Positions 53,509 through 63,432 of a DNA stretch of 64,000 nt are shown here, in pieces. The notes beneath the pieces were generated by a model. The model worked only from the letters and a program-made list of their open reading frames with translations, searched no databases and was not told where the DNA came from. The DNA lies in NCBI GenBank assembly GCA_029260495.1, contig JAJDDD010000009.1, positions 684,266-748,265 of the forward strand, written 5' to 3'. A program made the translations under genes and the position numbers. This DNA is from Phycisphaerales bacterium. GTDB lineage: Bacteria > Planctomycetota > Phycisphaerae > Phycisphaerales > UBA1924. The number at the start of each line of letters is the position of its first letter. Position 1 is the stretch's first letter.

Positions 53509-55560
53509 GTGAGTGATTGCACAGGTAAGAATGGTTCGCGAGAGTTTCCTCTCACCGTGTTGCATGGTGCGGGTCAGCCGGAGCGATCAACCCCTCCGCA
53601 AATGCGAAGATCAAAAATGGGTCCGCGCCGCGCCGCGGTCCTCATCGGAGTTCATCTGCTTATCGCAGCCCACATCATCCACTGGCTCATCGCCGGCCGC
53701 ACCCTTTCGCCCGTCGAACCCAGCGAATCGATGTACACAATCGAACGCGGACAACTCAACGCCGGCTTCATCTTCTTCGCTCTAGCGATTATCTCCACGT
53801 TCATCTTCGGTCGTTTTTTCTGCGGCTGGGGATGCCATTTGGTCGCCCTTCAGGATCTCTGCGGCTGGATGATGAAAAAAATCGGCGTTCGCCCAAAGCC
53901 CTTTCGCTCTCGGCTGCTCGTATGGGTGCCACTTAGCCTCGCGCTGTACATGTTTGTCTGGCCCACCTTCAAACGCGACGTTCTCGCCCCGCAACTACAA
54001 CAGTATTGGCCCGAAGGGCTGACCTACATCGGCGCCTCCCCCCCCTTCCCCGGCTTCACCAACGAACTCATGACCACGGGATTCTGGGACACCTTCGCAG
54101 GCCCGCTGCTCGCGATTCCCTTCCTCCTCATCTGCGGCTTCGCCACCGTCTATTTTCTTGGCGCCAAGGGTTTCTGCACCTACGCCTGTCCCTACGGCGG
54201 CTTCTTCGCGCCTGCCCAGCAGATTGCTCCGGGGCGCATCATGGTTGACCCTGACAAATGCGAGGGTTGCGGCCACTGCACCGCCGTCTGCACTTCCAAT
54301 GTGCGCGTGCATGAAGAGATCAAAGCCTATGGCGGAGTCGTCGATCCAGGCTGCATGCGATGCATGGATTGCATTTCTGTTTGCCCCAACGACGCTCTTT
54401 CCTTCAAGTTCGCCCGCCCCGCGGTCTTCCGCAAAAGAGCGAAAGCCGCCACACCAAAGCCCAACCCGGACTTGAGCTGGTCTGAGGAGTTTGCTCTCGC
54501 GATTGTCTTCCTCGTGACATTTACAGCAATGCGCGGAATCTACGGCCTGGTGCCCATGCTCTTTGCTGGTGGAATAGCCATCTGCGTCACCTTTCTCTCA
54601 TGGAAACTCTGGCGCCTCCCGCATGACGCAAACGTGCGCATCATCGGCGCTCAACTCAAACGAGCTGGCAAAGTGCGCCCATCAGGCTGGATATTCTCAG
54701 TCGCTTCCGTTCTCGTACTGGCTCTCGTCGCTCATTCCGCCTTCATCAAGGCCCATCTGATTCAAGCACGAAGCGCGGACTCCAAAATCCATGTCAACCT
54801 CGCCAGCGTTATGGCAGGCCGTGCCGACCTTGTCCCACAAGAGTCGCGCGCATACGCCAGAAAGGCTCTCGTCCATTATCACGCAGCTTCAAGTATTCAA
54901 TCTGGCGGCTTCGGGCTTGGCGAGACCATCGAAATCCCCATGCGCAGCGCCTGGCTCCACCTTGTTCTCGGAGAACCCGAAAAGGCGAAATTCAATCTTC
55001 AGAGCGTGATCGAGCGAGAAGGACCAAGCGACGGCGTCTACTCTGATCTCGTCCATGTAATGCGCCTGTTGGGCCAGCATGATGAAGCGATCGCATTGAT
55101 GCGCAATACCCTTGCCGACAATGTTGACTTCACAGAGCTGCGCAACGTCGCAGCCCAAATGCTTCTTGCTCGCGGCGACCAAAGTGCAGCGCTCGCTCTC
55201 TTTGACGACGCTGTCAAAGTGTTGCCGTACGATGCCGCCCTCCGCGCTCAGTACGCGTCATACCTCATGAACGCCGGCCAGTTGCCGGCGGCGCTAGAGC
55301 AACTTGGCATCGCCATCGAACTTGATCCAAACAATGGCCGCCTGCGGCACGACCTCGCCATCGCGCTCTTTGCCAATGGCCGAATCGCAGAAGCCCAGAA
55401 TGAGATCGACCGCGCCGCCCGGCTTGATCCGATCAATGCAGCGGCGTATTTCACCAGCGCTGCTGAAATACTCGTCCAACTCGGGCGTCAACAGGACGCC
55501 GCTGAATGGGTCAGGCGCGCCCGCGCAGCGCAGGATGCTGCAAAATCACGCGAATCCTGA
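53509..55560 (+). CDS. NapH/CcoG-like membrane 4Fe-4S protein fused to TPR repeats
   Basis: 683 aa, GTG start. About five TM helices in the first 400 residues, with a Cys pair after the second (FFCGWGCHLVALQDLCGW) and another at FCTYACPYGGFF. Two [4Fe-4S] motifs follow: CEGCGHCTAVC and CMRCMDCISVCP, as in NosR/NapH/CcoG/RdxA families. From about residue 420 the chain becomes TPR repeats (YDAALRAQYASYLMNAGQLP, then AALEQLGIAIELDPNNGRLR). Fusion to TPRs is unusual. Electrons probably pass from a quinone or other donor to an extracytoplasmic partner; no partner gene is adjacent. Confidence 0.88.
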   Translation: MSDCTGKNGSREFPLTVLHGAGQPERSTPPQMRRSKMGPRRAAVLIGVHLLIAAHIIHWLIAGRTLSPVEPSESMYTIERGQLNAGFIFFALAIISTFIFGRFFCGWGCHLVALQDLCGWMMKKIGVRPKPFRSRLLVWVPLSLALYMFVWPTFKRDVLAPQLQQYWPEGLTYIGASPPFPGFTNELMTTGFWDTFAGPLLAIPFLLICGFATVYFLGAKGFCTYACPYGGFFAPAQQIAPGRIMVDPDKCEGCGHCTAVCTSNVRVHEEIKAYGGVVDPGCMRCMDCISVCPNDALSFKFARPAVFRKRAKAATPKPNPDLSWSEEFALAIVFLVTFTAMRGIYGLVPMLFAGGIAICVTFLSWKLWRLPHDANVRIIGAQLKRAGKVRPSGWIFSVASVLVLALVAHSAFIKAHLIQARSADSKIHVNLASVMAGRADLVPQESRAYARKALVHYHAASSIQSGGFGLGETIEIPMRSAWLHLVLGEPEKAKFNLQSVIEREGPSDGVYSDLVHVMRLLGQHDEAIALMRNTLADNVDFTELRNVAAQMLLARGDQSAALALFDDAVKVLPYDAALRAQYASYLMNAGQLPAALEQLGIAIELDPNNGRLRHDLAIALFANGRIAEAQNEIDRAARLDPINAAAYFTSAAEILVQLGRQQDAAEWVRRARAAQDAAKSRES

Positions 55561-55593
55561 CCTCAGCGTTCCGCGTCTCGCCGGAAGCGTCGC

Positions 55594-58500
55594 TCACGAG
55601 ATCGGCGCCTCCCCCGTAGAAGGTGAAGCGGCATGAATCATCATCTTATGCTCGCGCTGCGCAGGGTTGCGCCCATACCACAATCGCATGCCAACGTGAC
55701 GAACATCGTGCCCAGCTAACACCAAACAGGGCAAGACAACAAGCGTCACCATCGTCGCTGCAATCAGCCCAAAGCTGATGGTGATCGCCATGGGGATAAG
55801 GAAGCGAGCCTGGAATGACTGCTCCAGCATCAACGGACTCAATCCCAGAACAGTCGTCATCGTCGTCAGCAAAATAGCGCGTAGTCGCGCGCGCCCTGCC
55901 GCCAACAGCGCATCCCGAGGTAGCGACCCAGCCGCCCGCTCTTCACCGTAAAACTGCATCAAAATCAAGCTGTCATTCACCACAATGCCCGTCAGCGCGA
56001 CGAATCCAATCAGCGAGAGAATCGTCACATCAAACCCGAGAATAAAATGTCCCCAAATAGCGCCGACCGTCGCAAATGGGACAGCGCACAGCACAATGAG
56101 CGGCTTGGTGTAGCTCGCAAACAGCCACGCCAAAATGACATAAATTATGGTAATCGCGACAAGCATCCCTAGCGGCAGCGAGCTCATCGAATCCGCAACT
56201 TCTTTTTGCCGACCTCGCGGCAGGATATTCACACCCAGCACACTCTGCTCCACCTCCCGCAGTCGCGGAGTCAGCGCCGCCATCAAATCCTCAGTGCCGA
56301 TCACCGCGTTTTCAACATCCGCGGTCACCGTCACCGCCCGCCGACTGTCAAGCCGGCGCACACTCGCATAACTTCTCGCCTCTTCAATGTGCACGACCTC
56401 CCGCAACGGAACTGCCTGCCCGCTCGGCGTGAAGATATACATCGATTCAATCGCAGCCAAACTCCGCCGATGCTCCTCATCCAGCATCACACGCACATCA
56501 ACATCCTCACGATCACCCGCAAATGTGTGCGCTTCGAGCCCGTATACCGCTGCCCGCACCTGCTCTGCGACCAGCGCCACCGTCAGCCCAAGCTGGTCCG
56601 CCCCTGGGCGCAATCGAAACTGCAACTCACGCTGCCCCGCGTCAGAGTCGTCCGCAATTCCGAAGACGCCTTCATAGTCGCGCAACACACTCTTCACGCG
56701 CTCAACAACAGGCAGGATCGACGCCAGCGCGTCACCTGTCACCGTAAGCGTCACATCAGGCCCGCTCACACCCCCCTGCAACTCCTCAAATCGCAGGCTT
56801 TTCACGCCCGGCGCCTCGCCGATCTCAGCACGAATCGTGTCGATCACCTCTTCACTGCGCCGATCCCGCTCTTCAATCGGCTTCAGCTCAATGAAAAACT
56901 GCGCCCGGTGGCTTTGTGCAATGCTCGCCTCCCCTTCCACATCCGCCGTCGCACCGACGATCGTGTAGAGCACGTTGACTTCTTCAGCAGTCAGCACAGC
57001 TGCTTCGATCCGTCGCGCAGCTTCATCCGTGCGCGCGAACGCCGTCCCAACCGGCATCGAAAGGTTTGCCACAACAATTTCACTGTCCGCCGACGTCATA
57101 AACGTAAAGGGAACGCGCCCGCCCGCGATCATCCCTGCTGAGAAAATCACAATCGCCACCGCCAACGCCAACGTTAGATACTTCGCGCCAAGACACCGCC
57201 GGATAAACCACATGTAGCCCGGCGTCAGTATCCGCTCGAATAACGCCAACCGTTTATGCTCAAACCACTTCAACCACCGTCTCGGATTACTGCCGCGACG
57301 ATCTGCCTTGAGTAAACTATGCCCCATGTGACTTGGCAAAATGAACAACGATTCAAGCAATGACACACCCAGTGCGCACGCCACCACCACTGGCAGCGCG
57401 CCCAACATGTCCCCCAACCGGCCTTCAATAAACCGAAGCGGAAAAAAGGCAGCAATCGAAGTCAGCACCGTCGCAACGACCGGCCACGCCACCTGCTTCG
57501 CGCCCGCCTCCGCTGCTGAAAGCGCAGGTTCCCCGGCTTCGTGCCTCGCAGAAATATTCTCCGCCACGATGATCGCATCATCCACCAGCAGGCCCAGCAC
57601 AATGATGAGTCCGAACATCGTGAGGAAATTCAACGAGATATCCAGCGCATACATTACCGCCAGTGTCCCCAGCACCGATATGAATAGCCCCATCGTCACC
57701 CAGATCGCTACTCGAGGCGCAAGCAGCAGCAACAGCGTGGCAAACACCAGCGCCAGCCCCCACGTCGCGTTGCGCGAAAGCAACTCCAATCGCTGACTCA
57801 CCAACCGGGCCAGATTATTGTGCGTGATAAGCTGCAAGCCAGACAACGGCGGCTGCGTGAGACCCGTCTCATAAGCCTGAACTCGCGCCGGAAGCTCCCC
57901 GTCGCCGCGCCCTTCCACCATGCCGACCCGGATGCGCTCAACAACACTTGGCGTAAACTCACTGCGCTCCCGCCCCGCTGCATACGCTTTCACCAGTGAC
58001 GCGATATAGGGAACATCCTCCTTCCCCTTCGCGTACGCGGTCAGCGAGACCGCCGGCTGATTACCCAGCCGCGTGCGCAAATCGACATCCGCAAACCCCG
58101 CGCTCACCGTTGCGATCTCACCAAGGCGCACCGATCGCCCCGCGCGATCCGATTTCGCAACAATTTGCCGAACTTCATCTACGCGGTCGTCAGCCCCAAT
58201 CGTGCGCACTGGAACAACGCTGCTCGGCGTGCGGATCGCTCCCCCTGGCGATTCTGCCATCGCCTCGCGCACACGCTGCGCGACAGCCGGCAGGCTCACG
58301 CCATGCTGGATCATCTGCTCATGCTGCACTTCTACGGAAATCTCATCTGTGCGCACGCCCGAGATCACGATATCACCCATTCCCGGAAGCAAACGCAGAT
58401 CGTCGCGCATGTTCTTGATGACATCCTTCATCGTGCGCTCATCCGCATCGCCGTACACAGTAAGACTGATGACGGGCAGCAAAGGCTCGAAGTCATCAAC

Positions 58501-58878
58501 TGTGATTTGCTCTGATCGTTCAGGCAGATCCTCGAGCGCATCGATCTCTCGCTTCACCCGCGCCACTGCTGTATCAATATCGATCCCCGGCTCAAACTCG
58601 ATCATGATGCTCGCGGCGCCTTCGGTGATCGTGGTATTGATCTCCTTGATGTCGCGCAGATCGCGGACGCGATCCTCAATCTTGATCGCCAGAGCATCCT
58701 CAATCTCATCAGGTGACGCCCCGGGATAGGGCGCCAGGATGAGCACCTGATTCGGCCGGACTTCCGGAAAAAACTCGCGCCGAAGTTGCAATCCAAAAAG
58801 AAGCCCAGCGCCGATGATCGTCAGCATCACCAAATTAGAAGCGACCGGCTTGCGGATGCCAAAGGAGATAAAGCTCAC
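55594..58878 (-). CDS. RND-family efflux transporter permease
   Basis: 1094 aa, 12 TM helices typical of AcrB/CzcA/HAE1 pumps: LVMLTIIGAGLLFGLQLRRE at the N-terminus, first periplasmic loop, TM2-6 with LTMFGLIIVLGLLVDDAIIV (the conserved Asp pair), duplicated second half with LIGFVALTGIVVNDSLI. The proton-relay Asp residues are present. Substrate unknown. It follows the periplasmic adaptor by a 4-nt ATGA overlap; no outer-membrane channel gene is adjacent. Confidence 0.95.
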   Translation of the reverse strand: MSFISFGIRKPVASNLVMLTIIGAGLLFGLQLRREFFPEVRPNQVLILAPYPGASPDEIEDALAIKIEDRVRDLRDIKEINTTITEGAASIMIEFEPGIDIDTAVARVKREIDALEDLPERSEQITVDDFEPLLPVISLTVYGDADERTMKDVIKNMRDDLRLLPGMGDIVISGVRTDEISVEVQHEQMIQHGVSLPAVAQRVREAMAESPGGAIRTPSSVVPVRTIGADDRVDEVRQIVAKSDRAGRSVRLGEIATVSAGFADVDLRTRLGNQPAVSLTAYAKGKEDVPYIASLVKAYAAGRERSEFTPSVVERIRVGMVEGRGDGELPARVQAYETGLTQPPLSGLQLITHNNLARLVSQRLELLSRNATWGLALVFATLLLLLAPRVAIWVTMGLFISVLGTLAVMYALDISLNFLTMFGLIIVLGLLVDDAIIVAENISARHEAGEPALSAAEAGAKQVAWPVVATVLTSIAAFFPLRFIEGRLGDMLGALPVVVACALGVSLLESLFILPSHMGHSLLKADRRGSNPRRWLKWFEHKRLALFERILTPGYMWFIRRCLGAKYLTLALAVAIVIFSAGMIAGGRVPFTFMTSADSEIVVANLSMPVGTAFARTDEAARRIEAAVLTAEEVNVLYTIVGATADVEGEASIAQSHRAQFFIELKPIEERDRRSEEVIDTIRAEIGEAPGVKSLRFEELQGGVSGPDVTLTVTGDALASILPVVERVKSVLRDYEGVFGIADDSDAGQRELQFRLRPGADQLGLTVALVAEQVRAAVYGLEAHTFAGDREDVDVRVMLDEEHRRSLAAIESMYIFTPSGQAVPLREVVHIEEARSYASVRRLDSRRAVTVTADVENAVIGTEDLMAALTPRLREVEQSVLGVNILPRGRQKEVADSMSSLPLGMLVAITIIYVILAWLFASYTKPLIVLCAVPFATVGAIWGHFILGFDVTILSLIGFVALTGIVVNDSLILMQFYGEERAAGSLPRDALLAAGRARLRAILLTTMTTVLGLSPLMLEQSFQARFLIPMAITISFGLIAATMVTLVVLPCLVLAGHDVRHVGMRLWYGRNPAQREHKMMIHAASPSTGEAPIS

Positions 58879-60260
58879 GGCCGAACTCCCGCCTCACGAT
58901 TGACAGACGCCGCGCCGACGGGCGTCGGTAGATCTGCCAGAGATGAGCGGCTCACTTCGACCGTCTCCACGCGCACGCCTGGACGCAGATCATCAAGATT
59001 GGAGACGATCACGCGATCGCCCGGCGTGAGCCCTGTACGGATGACAGCCCATTGCGTCACATCAGGCGCCAGCCCGGGGCGCGCGCCGTCGACATATTGC
59101 TCAACAGAGACAGCCATTGTGCGCGCACGGCCTTCATCATCGACCACAAGCACTCGATCGCCTTGAACAGCGCTGCGCGGCACGAGAATCCGCATTTGTT
59201 CAGATGCCGATACTATGCGCGCAATCACGAACTGTCCCGATCGCAGCAGTTTGTTCGGGTTGACTTCATCGCGCTGTTCAACCTCGACATAAACTTCAAT
59301 CGTGCGCGTGGCGCCGTCCGCTTCCGGCGCGATGCGCGCAATCGCGCCCTTCCACGACGGTGAATCGGGGCTGTCGATGGTGAGGCTTGCATCATCGCCG
59401 ACCTGAATTGATCGCAAACTTGAGACAGGTAGCCGGATTGGCGCCTCCACGCGATCAAGATTAACAATCCGGGCTACGGGCGTTCCAATCGAGACACGAT
59501 CGCCAATGTCGACTTTCACATGTTGGATCACGCCGCCAATCGGAGCCCGAATCTTCGTGCGGGCAAGATCAATCCGAGCAAGCTCAGCGCTCGCCTTCTC
59601 TGCCGTTTCCCTGGCTTTCAGGGCGCTGCGCCGGCTGGGAATGGCTTGCAACCGTTGACGGATGTTTTCTTCGTCAATGCGAAAGCGCGCGAGATCACGA
59701 CGCAAGCGATCCACTTCATTCGCCCGGGCGGCGCCGCGATCGGCAGCCTCTTGCAGACGATCCAGGTCACGTTGGGTTAGCTCGGTCGCGCTCTGTGCAT
59801 GAGAGAGCGTTTCTCGAATCGAGGCTTCTTCAATCGCAAGCCCTTCCAGTTCAGCGCCAGTGCTCTCAATGGCGCCTTGTGTGCGCGCAAGCCGCTGCTC
59901 AAAGTCCGCACGGTCAACTCCAACGATGACTTCTCCGCGCTCGATCGGTTCGCCTGGCTCGACGCGCGCGGGCCGTTCGACAACTTCGCCCGCCACCTGA
60001 GCTGCGACCTCGGCGGCGGCCAACGGGCGCACCGTGCCATACCCTTCCCATGCGGGGGGTGACGATGTGAACCGGGTCGTCATTACCTGTACAGGGATGG
60101 AGACTTCCACATTCTCAGATTGTGGCGGCATGGATTTTGTCAGCACCATCGCCTGGTAGAACATGACAGCTAGAGCCAGCGCGACAACACCAACGACGGC
60201 GCGCAGCGCCATCGCCCGGCGAGTCGGCTTGGTGAGAGTTTCTTTCGGCACGGGTCGCAC
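58875..60260 (-). CDS. RND efflux periplasmic adaptor (HlyD/MFP) subunit
   Basis: 461 aa. N-terminal TM (AMALRAVVGVVALALAVMFY), barrel-sandwich (lipoyl) half PLAAAEVAAQVAGEVVERPA, long coiled-coil hairpin (about residues 130-240; LDRLQEAADRGAARANEVDR), second lipoyl half RAPIGGVIQHVKVDIGDRVS, then beta barrel. It bridges the inner-membrane pump and an outer-membrane channel. First gene of the two-gene unit. Confidence 0.94.
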   Translation of the reverse strand: MRPVPKETLTKPTRRAMALRAVVGVVALALAVMFYQAMVLTKSMPPQSENVEVSIPVQVMTTRFTSSPPAWEGYGTVRPLAAAEVAAQVAGEVVERPARVEPGEPIERGEVIVGVDRADFEQRLARTQGAIESTGAELEGLAIEEASIRETLSHAQSATELTQRDLDRLQEAADRGAARANEVDRLRRDLARFRIDEENIRQRLQAIPSRRSALKARETAEKASAELARIDLARTKIRAPIGGVIQHVKVDIGDRVSIGTPVARIVNLDRVEAPIRLPVSSLRSIQVGDDASLTIDSPDSPSWKGAIARIAPEADGATRTIEVYVEVEQRDEVNPNKLLRSGQFVIARIVSASEQMRILVPRSAVQGDRVLVVDDEGRARTMAVSVEQYVDGARPGLAPDVTQWAVIRTGLTPGDRVIVSNLDDLRPGVRVETVEVSRSSLADLPTPVGAASVNREAGVRP

Positions 60261-60607
60261 GGGAGGAATGACTTTCGGGCTGGAAGCTTCTCACGGGTGA
60301 GTCGCGGGTGGCAGGCCACCGCGAATCGAAGGGCGGGCTTAGGCAAGTGTAGCCAACCACCGGTGACTATTTACTTGCCCGCCATGGGCGACTATTGGAC
60401 GTTGTCCTGGCGATCGGCTCGCTGCAGCGACTCTGTCTCAACAACCTGAGAGAATGCTGTAGATCGCTCCCTGAGTAATACGGCTGAGAACGGCGCCGTC
60501 CGATCATGAGCTGCGCGAACAAGCTCGAGGACTCGATGTTGCGTCGTCGCGTTGGTGTGGCAAGAATACAAGACTCTCCCCTCGGGTTTCGACGGGGGTG
60601 GATCGCC
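60261..60607. other. divergent intergenic region (efflux operon / tRNA-Cys)
   Basis: 347 bases with no convincing gene. An imperfect palindrome (60303-60323, core GGTGGC-AG-GCCACC) lies about 45 nt upstream of the adaptor start and is a possible repressor site. The rest must include the tRNA promoter. Confidence 0.35.
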
Positions 60608-60681
60608 GGCCGTGTACCCAAGTGGTCTAAGGGGACGGATTGCAAATCCGTTATTCGTGGGTTCGAATCCCACCGCGGCCT
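60608..60681 (+). tRNA. tRNA-Cys(GCA)
   Basis: 74 nt. Acceptor GGCCGTG/CGCGGCC (one U-G pair), D arm TACCCAAGTGG, anticodon stem ACGGA/TCCGT with loop TTGCAAA (anticodon GCA), T arm GTGGG TTCGAAT CCCAC, discriminator U73 as required by CysRS; CCA not encoded. Confidence 0.95.
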
Positions 60682-60704
60682 TTTCTCCTGCATGACCTCC
60701 GCTC

Positions 60705-61796
60705 TCAGTCGAGGCCGACGAGAGCGAGAATCTCGGGATCAAGCTCACTGCCAATGTGCTGCGTCAGATCCTCGAGAGCTGCGGACATCTCAATCCCAAT
60801 CGAGTTCGGCAGGTCGGCGTCAGGATCGGTGGTCTTCGAGTTGACGATATCAAAGAGACGCCGTTGAGCGGATGAGAAGAACCAATCCGGCGACTTGCCC
60901 GCCGCGATGGCGGCATTTGCCCGAGCTGCCTGGGTTTCGGTCATCGGCACATGCCGCCATGCGGTCTTGGCGAGGTGCCACTTGTCGTCCTTGGGCGTCG
61001 GGCGGATCGCCTCATCCGTGCGCACGACAGCATGTTCTGCGACGGCATTCGCTGCTGATCGCTGCTGATCTGTGCGCGCGTACACGCGATCAGCACAGTC
61101 CATGGATTGCGCTTCCTCGACGAGCTGCTCATAATCAATGATGGCGGGATTGAAGAACAGTTCGACCACCTCACGCTCGTCCAGCCAGCCCGTGCGCGTG
61201 TGCGCGACGCCATCCAGCGCCCCGAGACGGGCTTCTCCATCCCAGAAGCAGTGCATCGCGAATGTGGCTTGTTGGAGATCAGCATTCCCTGCTGATTCCT
61301 CAGCCAGCAGGCGAAGGTAGGCGGGAACCTCTTTGCCGGTCTTCTCAAGGGCGGTTGCCATCGCGTGCGCCAAGCCCGCGACGGAATAGTCCCCAGCGTG
61401 GCGCGGAGTTCGCTCCTGGCGATCAGCCCCAATAATGCGCACGACGGGGTTGTTCCACGTTGGCTCATCAAACGAGAGCAATACCTCCCGATCTCGGCCC
61501 TCGATGTTGTTGTAGACAGCGACGGGCACGAAGTGTGTTTGAGCAGCTTCGACAATCAACGGATGTGAGAGCACAAGACTGCCGAAGTTCACGCACGTCG
61601 AACACCCGGGCACTTCATCAAAGAGAACAAGAACGGGCTTGTCGGTCTGCTTTGCCTGCGCGATCGCATGATCAAAATCACGATCCCACTGGATTCTTCC
61701 AAGCTCGGCTGGGGGGTCGGCGTTCAACCCCTGATCTGCAAGTGCGATCGAGCCAAAGACCACACCCATGAAGCAAGCCAGGATTGTTCGTTTCAT
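60705..61796 (-). CDS. exported thioredoxin-fold protein with CxxC, 363 aa
   Basis: Start at ATG 61796, with AAGGAG upstream; signal peptide (TILACFMGVVFGSIALA). Thioredoxin-like domain at about residues 30-160: AKQTDKPVLVLFDEVPGC, then STC giving a CSTC redox pair, and SFDEPTWNNPVVRIIGADRQ near the cis-Pro. The remaining ~200 residues are helical and not recognised. The VPGCSTC motif resembles proteins of the DsbD-gamma/thioredoxin_7 class. Probably an extracytoplasmic disulfide or peroxide-handling protein (inference). Confidence 0.75.
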   Translation of the reverse strand: MKRTILACFMGVVFGSIALADQGLNADPPAELGRIQWDRDFDHAIAQAKQTDKPVLVLFDEVPGCSTCVNFGSLVLSHPLIVEAAQTHFVPVAVYNNIEGRDREVLLSFDEPTWNNPVVRIIGADRQERTPRHAGDYSVAGLAHAMATALEKTGKEVPAYLRLLAEESAGNADLQQATFAMHCFWDGEARLGALDGVAHTRTGWLDEREVVELFFNPAIIDYEQLVEEAQSMDCADRVYARTDQQRSAANAVAEHAVVRTDEAIRPTPKDDKWHLAKTAWRHVPMTETQAARANAAIAAGKSPDWFFSSAQRRLFDIVNSKTTDPDADLPNSIGIEMSAALEDLTQHIGSELDPEILALVGLD

Positions 61797-61938
61797 CAGT
61801 GAAGCTCCTTGATTCGCACATTCGTCCTTGAAAATAGAGAACATGCGGAATGATCGCGCCATCAGCTGCGCACGTCAAATAAAATGAACAAAATCAAAAG
61901 AGCAGCTTCGAACGGACTTCCTTCTGACCTGCCGGTAG

Positions 61939-63276
61939 TCAGAGGATTTCGAGTTCATCAAGAGCAGGAGCATCACCCGGATCAGCCGGCTCGTCGCTGT
62001 CTCCGCGATCGGCGCGGGTTCCCCAGGCGCCGAGGAGGATGAACATATCTGCTGTTGTGACCCAGCCATCGCCGTTGAGATCCCCGGAGCCGCCGGCGTT
62101 GCCAATTTGACCCAGCAGCAGCGCGAAATCGTGATACCCCACCACGCCATCGTGATTCAGATCGCCAAGAAGATCAGGCACAATGCGTAGTTTCAGACGA
62201 ACGCCGCGTTGACGCGGCTCATGCGGACCATTGCCGGAGAGGATCGTCACGGCGGTGATCTCATTGTTGCTGTTGACATCGGTCGCCCGGATGAACTTTC
62301 CGAAGCTGGATCGTGGGAGTAGATCATTGAGATCGATCATCCCCTCACCTTCGATCCAGACGAAGGCGCACTCCTGCTGTCGATCGTTTCTGAACCAACC
62401 CACCACCACGCCGTCGTCATTTACACCCAGCGCCTGACTGGCGAGCACATTTTCTGAAGCGATCTCGCTGAGATCGACCATCGGGCTGTCACCTCTCTTG
62501 CGGAAGGCTCGCAGGACGCCATCGCCATCACGAGCCCAGCCGACGACGTGCCTTGTCTCACTGATGGCGGTCGCCTCGGAAAAGCCGCCGCCAAAATCGC
62601 CAAGATCACGCACGGCGCCGTTCTTCTCATAAACAACCGCCCGGGTTTGGCCATCCACGTCAAGGCTTGAGCCCGCAACGACCCCGCTTGAGGTGAGACT
62701 GGTCGCCCAACTATGACCGACAGCGTCATCAAGGAAACCGAGATCCTGCACTGCTGGGCGCCCTGATTGAGCATCCAGCAGACCATTGGTGCGGAAGGCG
62801 CGGATGTAGCCATCGGCCGTTTCGCTGTATCCCGCCACGGTGTCAGCCTTGACGGCGGTCGCCCGGTTCGTTGCGCCACCAAGCGTTGGCAACAGTTCAA
62901 TATTAAACCCTGATTCAAAGGTAATTGCCCGAGCCTGATTCACATTGCTGGCGAATCCCCAACCCACCACGCGGTCCACATCAATATCAGTCGCCTCAAC
63001 ACGAGCGCCGCTTAGCAGCCCGAGCGCCGAGAGCGTCCCGAACCGGTCATAGCGGAATGCCCTGCGGACTGGTGTTGGCAACATTCGCGTGTTTGAGACC
63101 TGCGGCACCTCAACGCCGACACCGACGACGTTCCCATCGTCGTCAATCGCGAGCGCAGCGCTGGCGCCGAGATTAATCACCTCGACACTCTCGATAGAAA
63201 CTTCGGCTCCCGCCTGCCCCGATCCAACCATCGCGATGATCGCTGCTGCTACAAAAATGCTGGCGCGTTGTGACAT
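61939..63276 (-). CDS. exported HAF-repeat protein with C-terminal dockerin
   Basis: 445 aa from the ATG at 63276 (GGGAGG upstream). Signal peptide (ASIFVAAAIIAMVGSGQAGA). Repeats of the extracellular HAF type: INLGASAALAIDDDGNVVGV, TAISETRHVVGWARDGDG, ATDVNSNNEITAVTILSGNG, ALGVNDDGVVVGWFRND. These give a beta-propeller-like surface protein. It ends with two dockerin loops (DLNHDGVVGYHDFALLLGQI, DLNGDGWVTTADMFILLGAW) and a ~25-residue acidic tail. Function unknown. Confidence 0.85.
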   Translation of the reverse strand: MSQRASIFVAAAIIAMVGSGQAGAEVSIESVEVINLGASAALAIDDDGNVVGVGVEVPQVSNTRMLPTPVRRAFRYDRFGTLSALGLLSGARVEATDIDVDRVVGWGFASNVNQARAITFESGFNIELLPTLGGATNRATAVKADTVAGYSETADGYIRAFRTNGLLDAQSGRPAVQDLGFLDDAVGHSWATSLTSSGVVAGSSLDVDGQTRAVVYEKNGAVRDLGDFGGGFSEATAISETRHVVGWARDGDGVLRAFRKRGDSPMVDLSEIASENVLASQALGVNDDGVVVGWFRNDRQQECAFVWIEGEGMIDLNDLLPRSSFGKFIRATDVNSNNEITAVTILSGNGPHEPRQRGVRLKLRIVPDLLGDLNHDGVVGYHDFALLLGQIGNAGGSGDLNGDGWVTTADMFILLGAWGTRADRGDSDEPADPGDAPALDELEIL

Positions 63277-63432
63277 TGACAGGCCTCCCTCGCCAGCGAA
63301 ACCTTTATTCAGGCCGAGCCGGCGGGTGAACGGGTACAGATTAAAAAATGGCGATCCTTGCTCTCTCTTCAATGCCCGCCTGACTGTGCAAGACGGCCCC
63401 ACCGAGTCGGCAAGGTAGTCGCAGAACACTAC

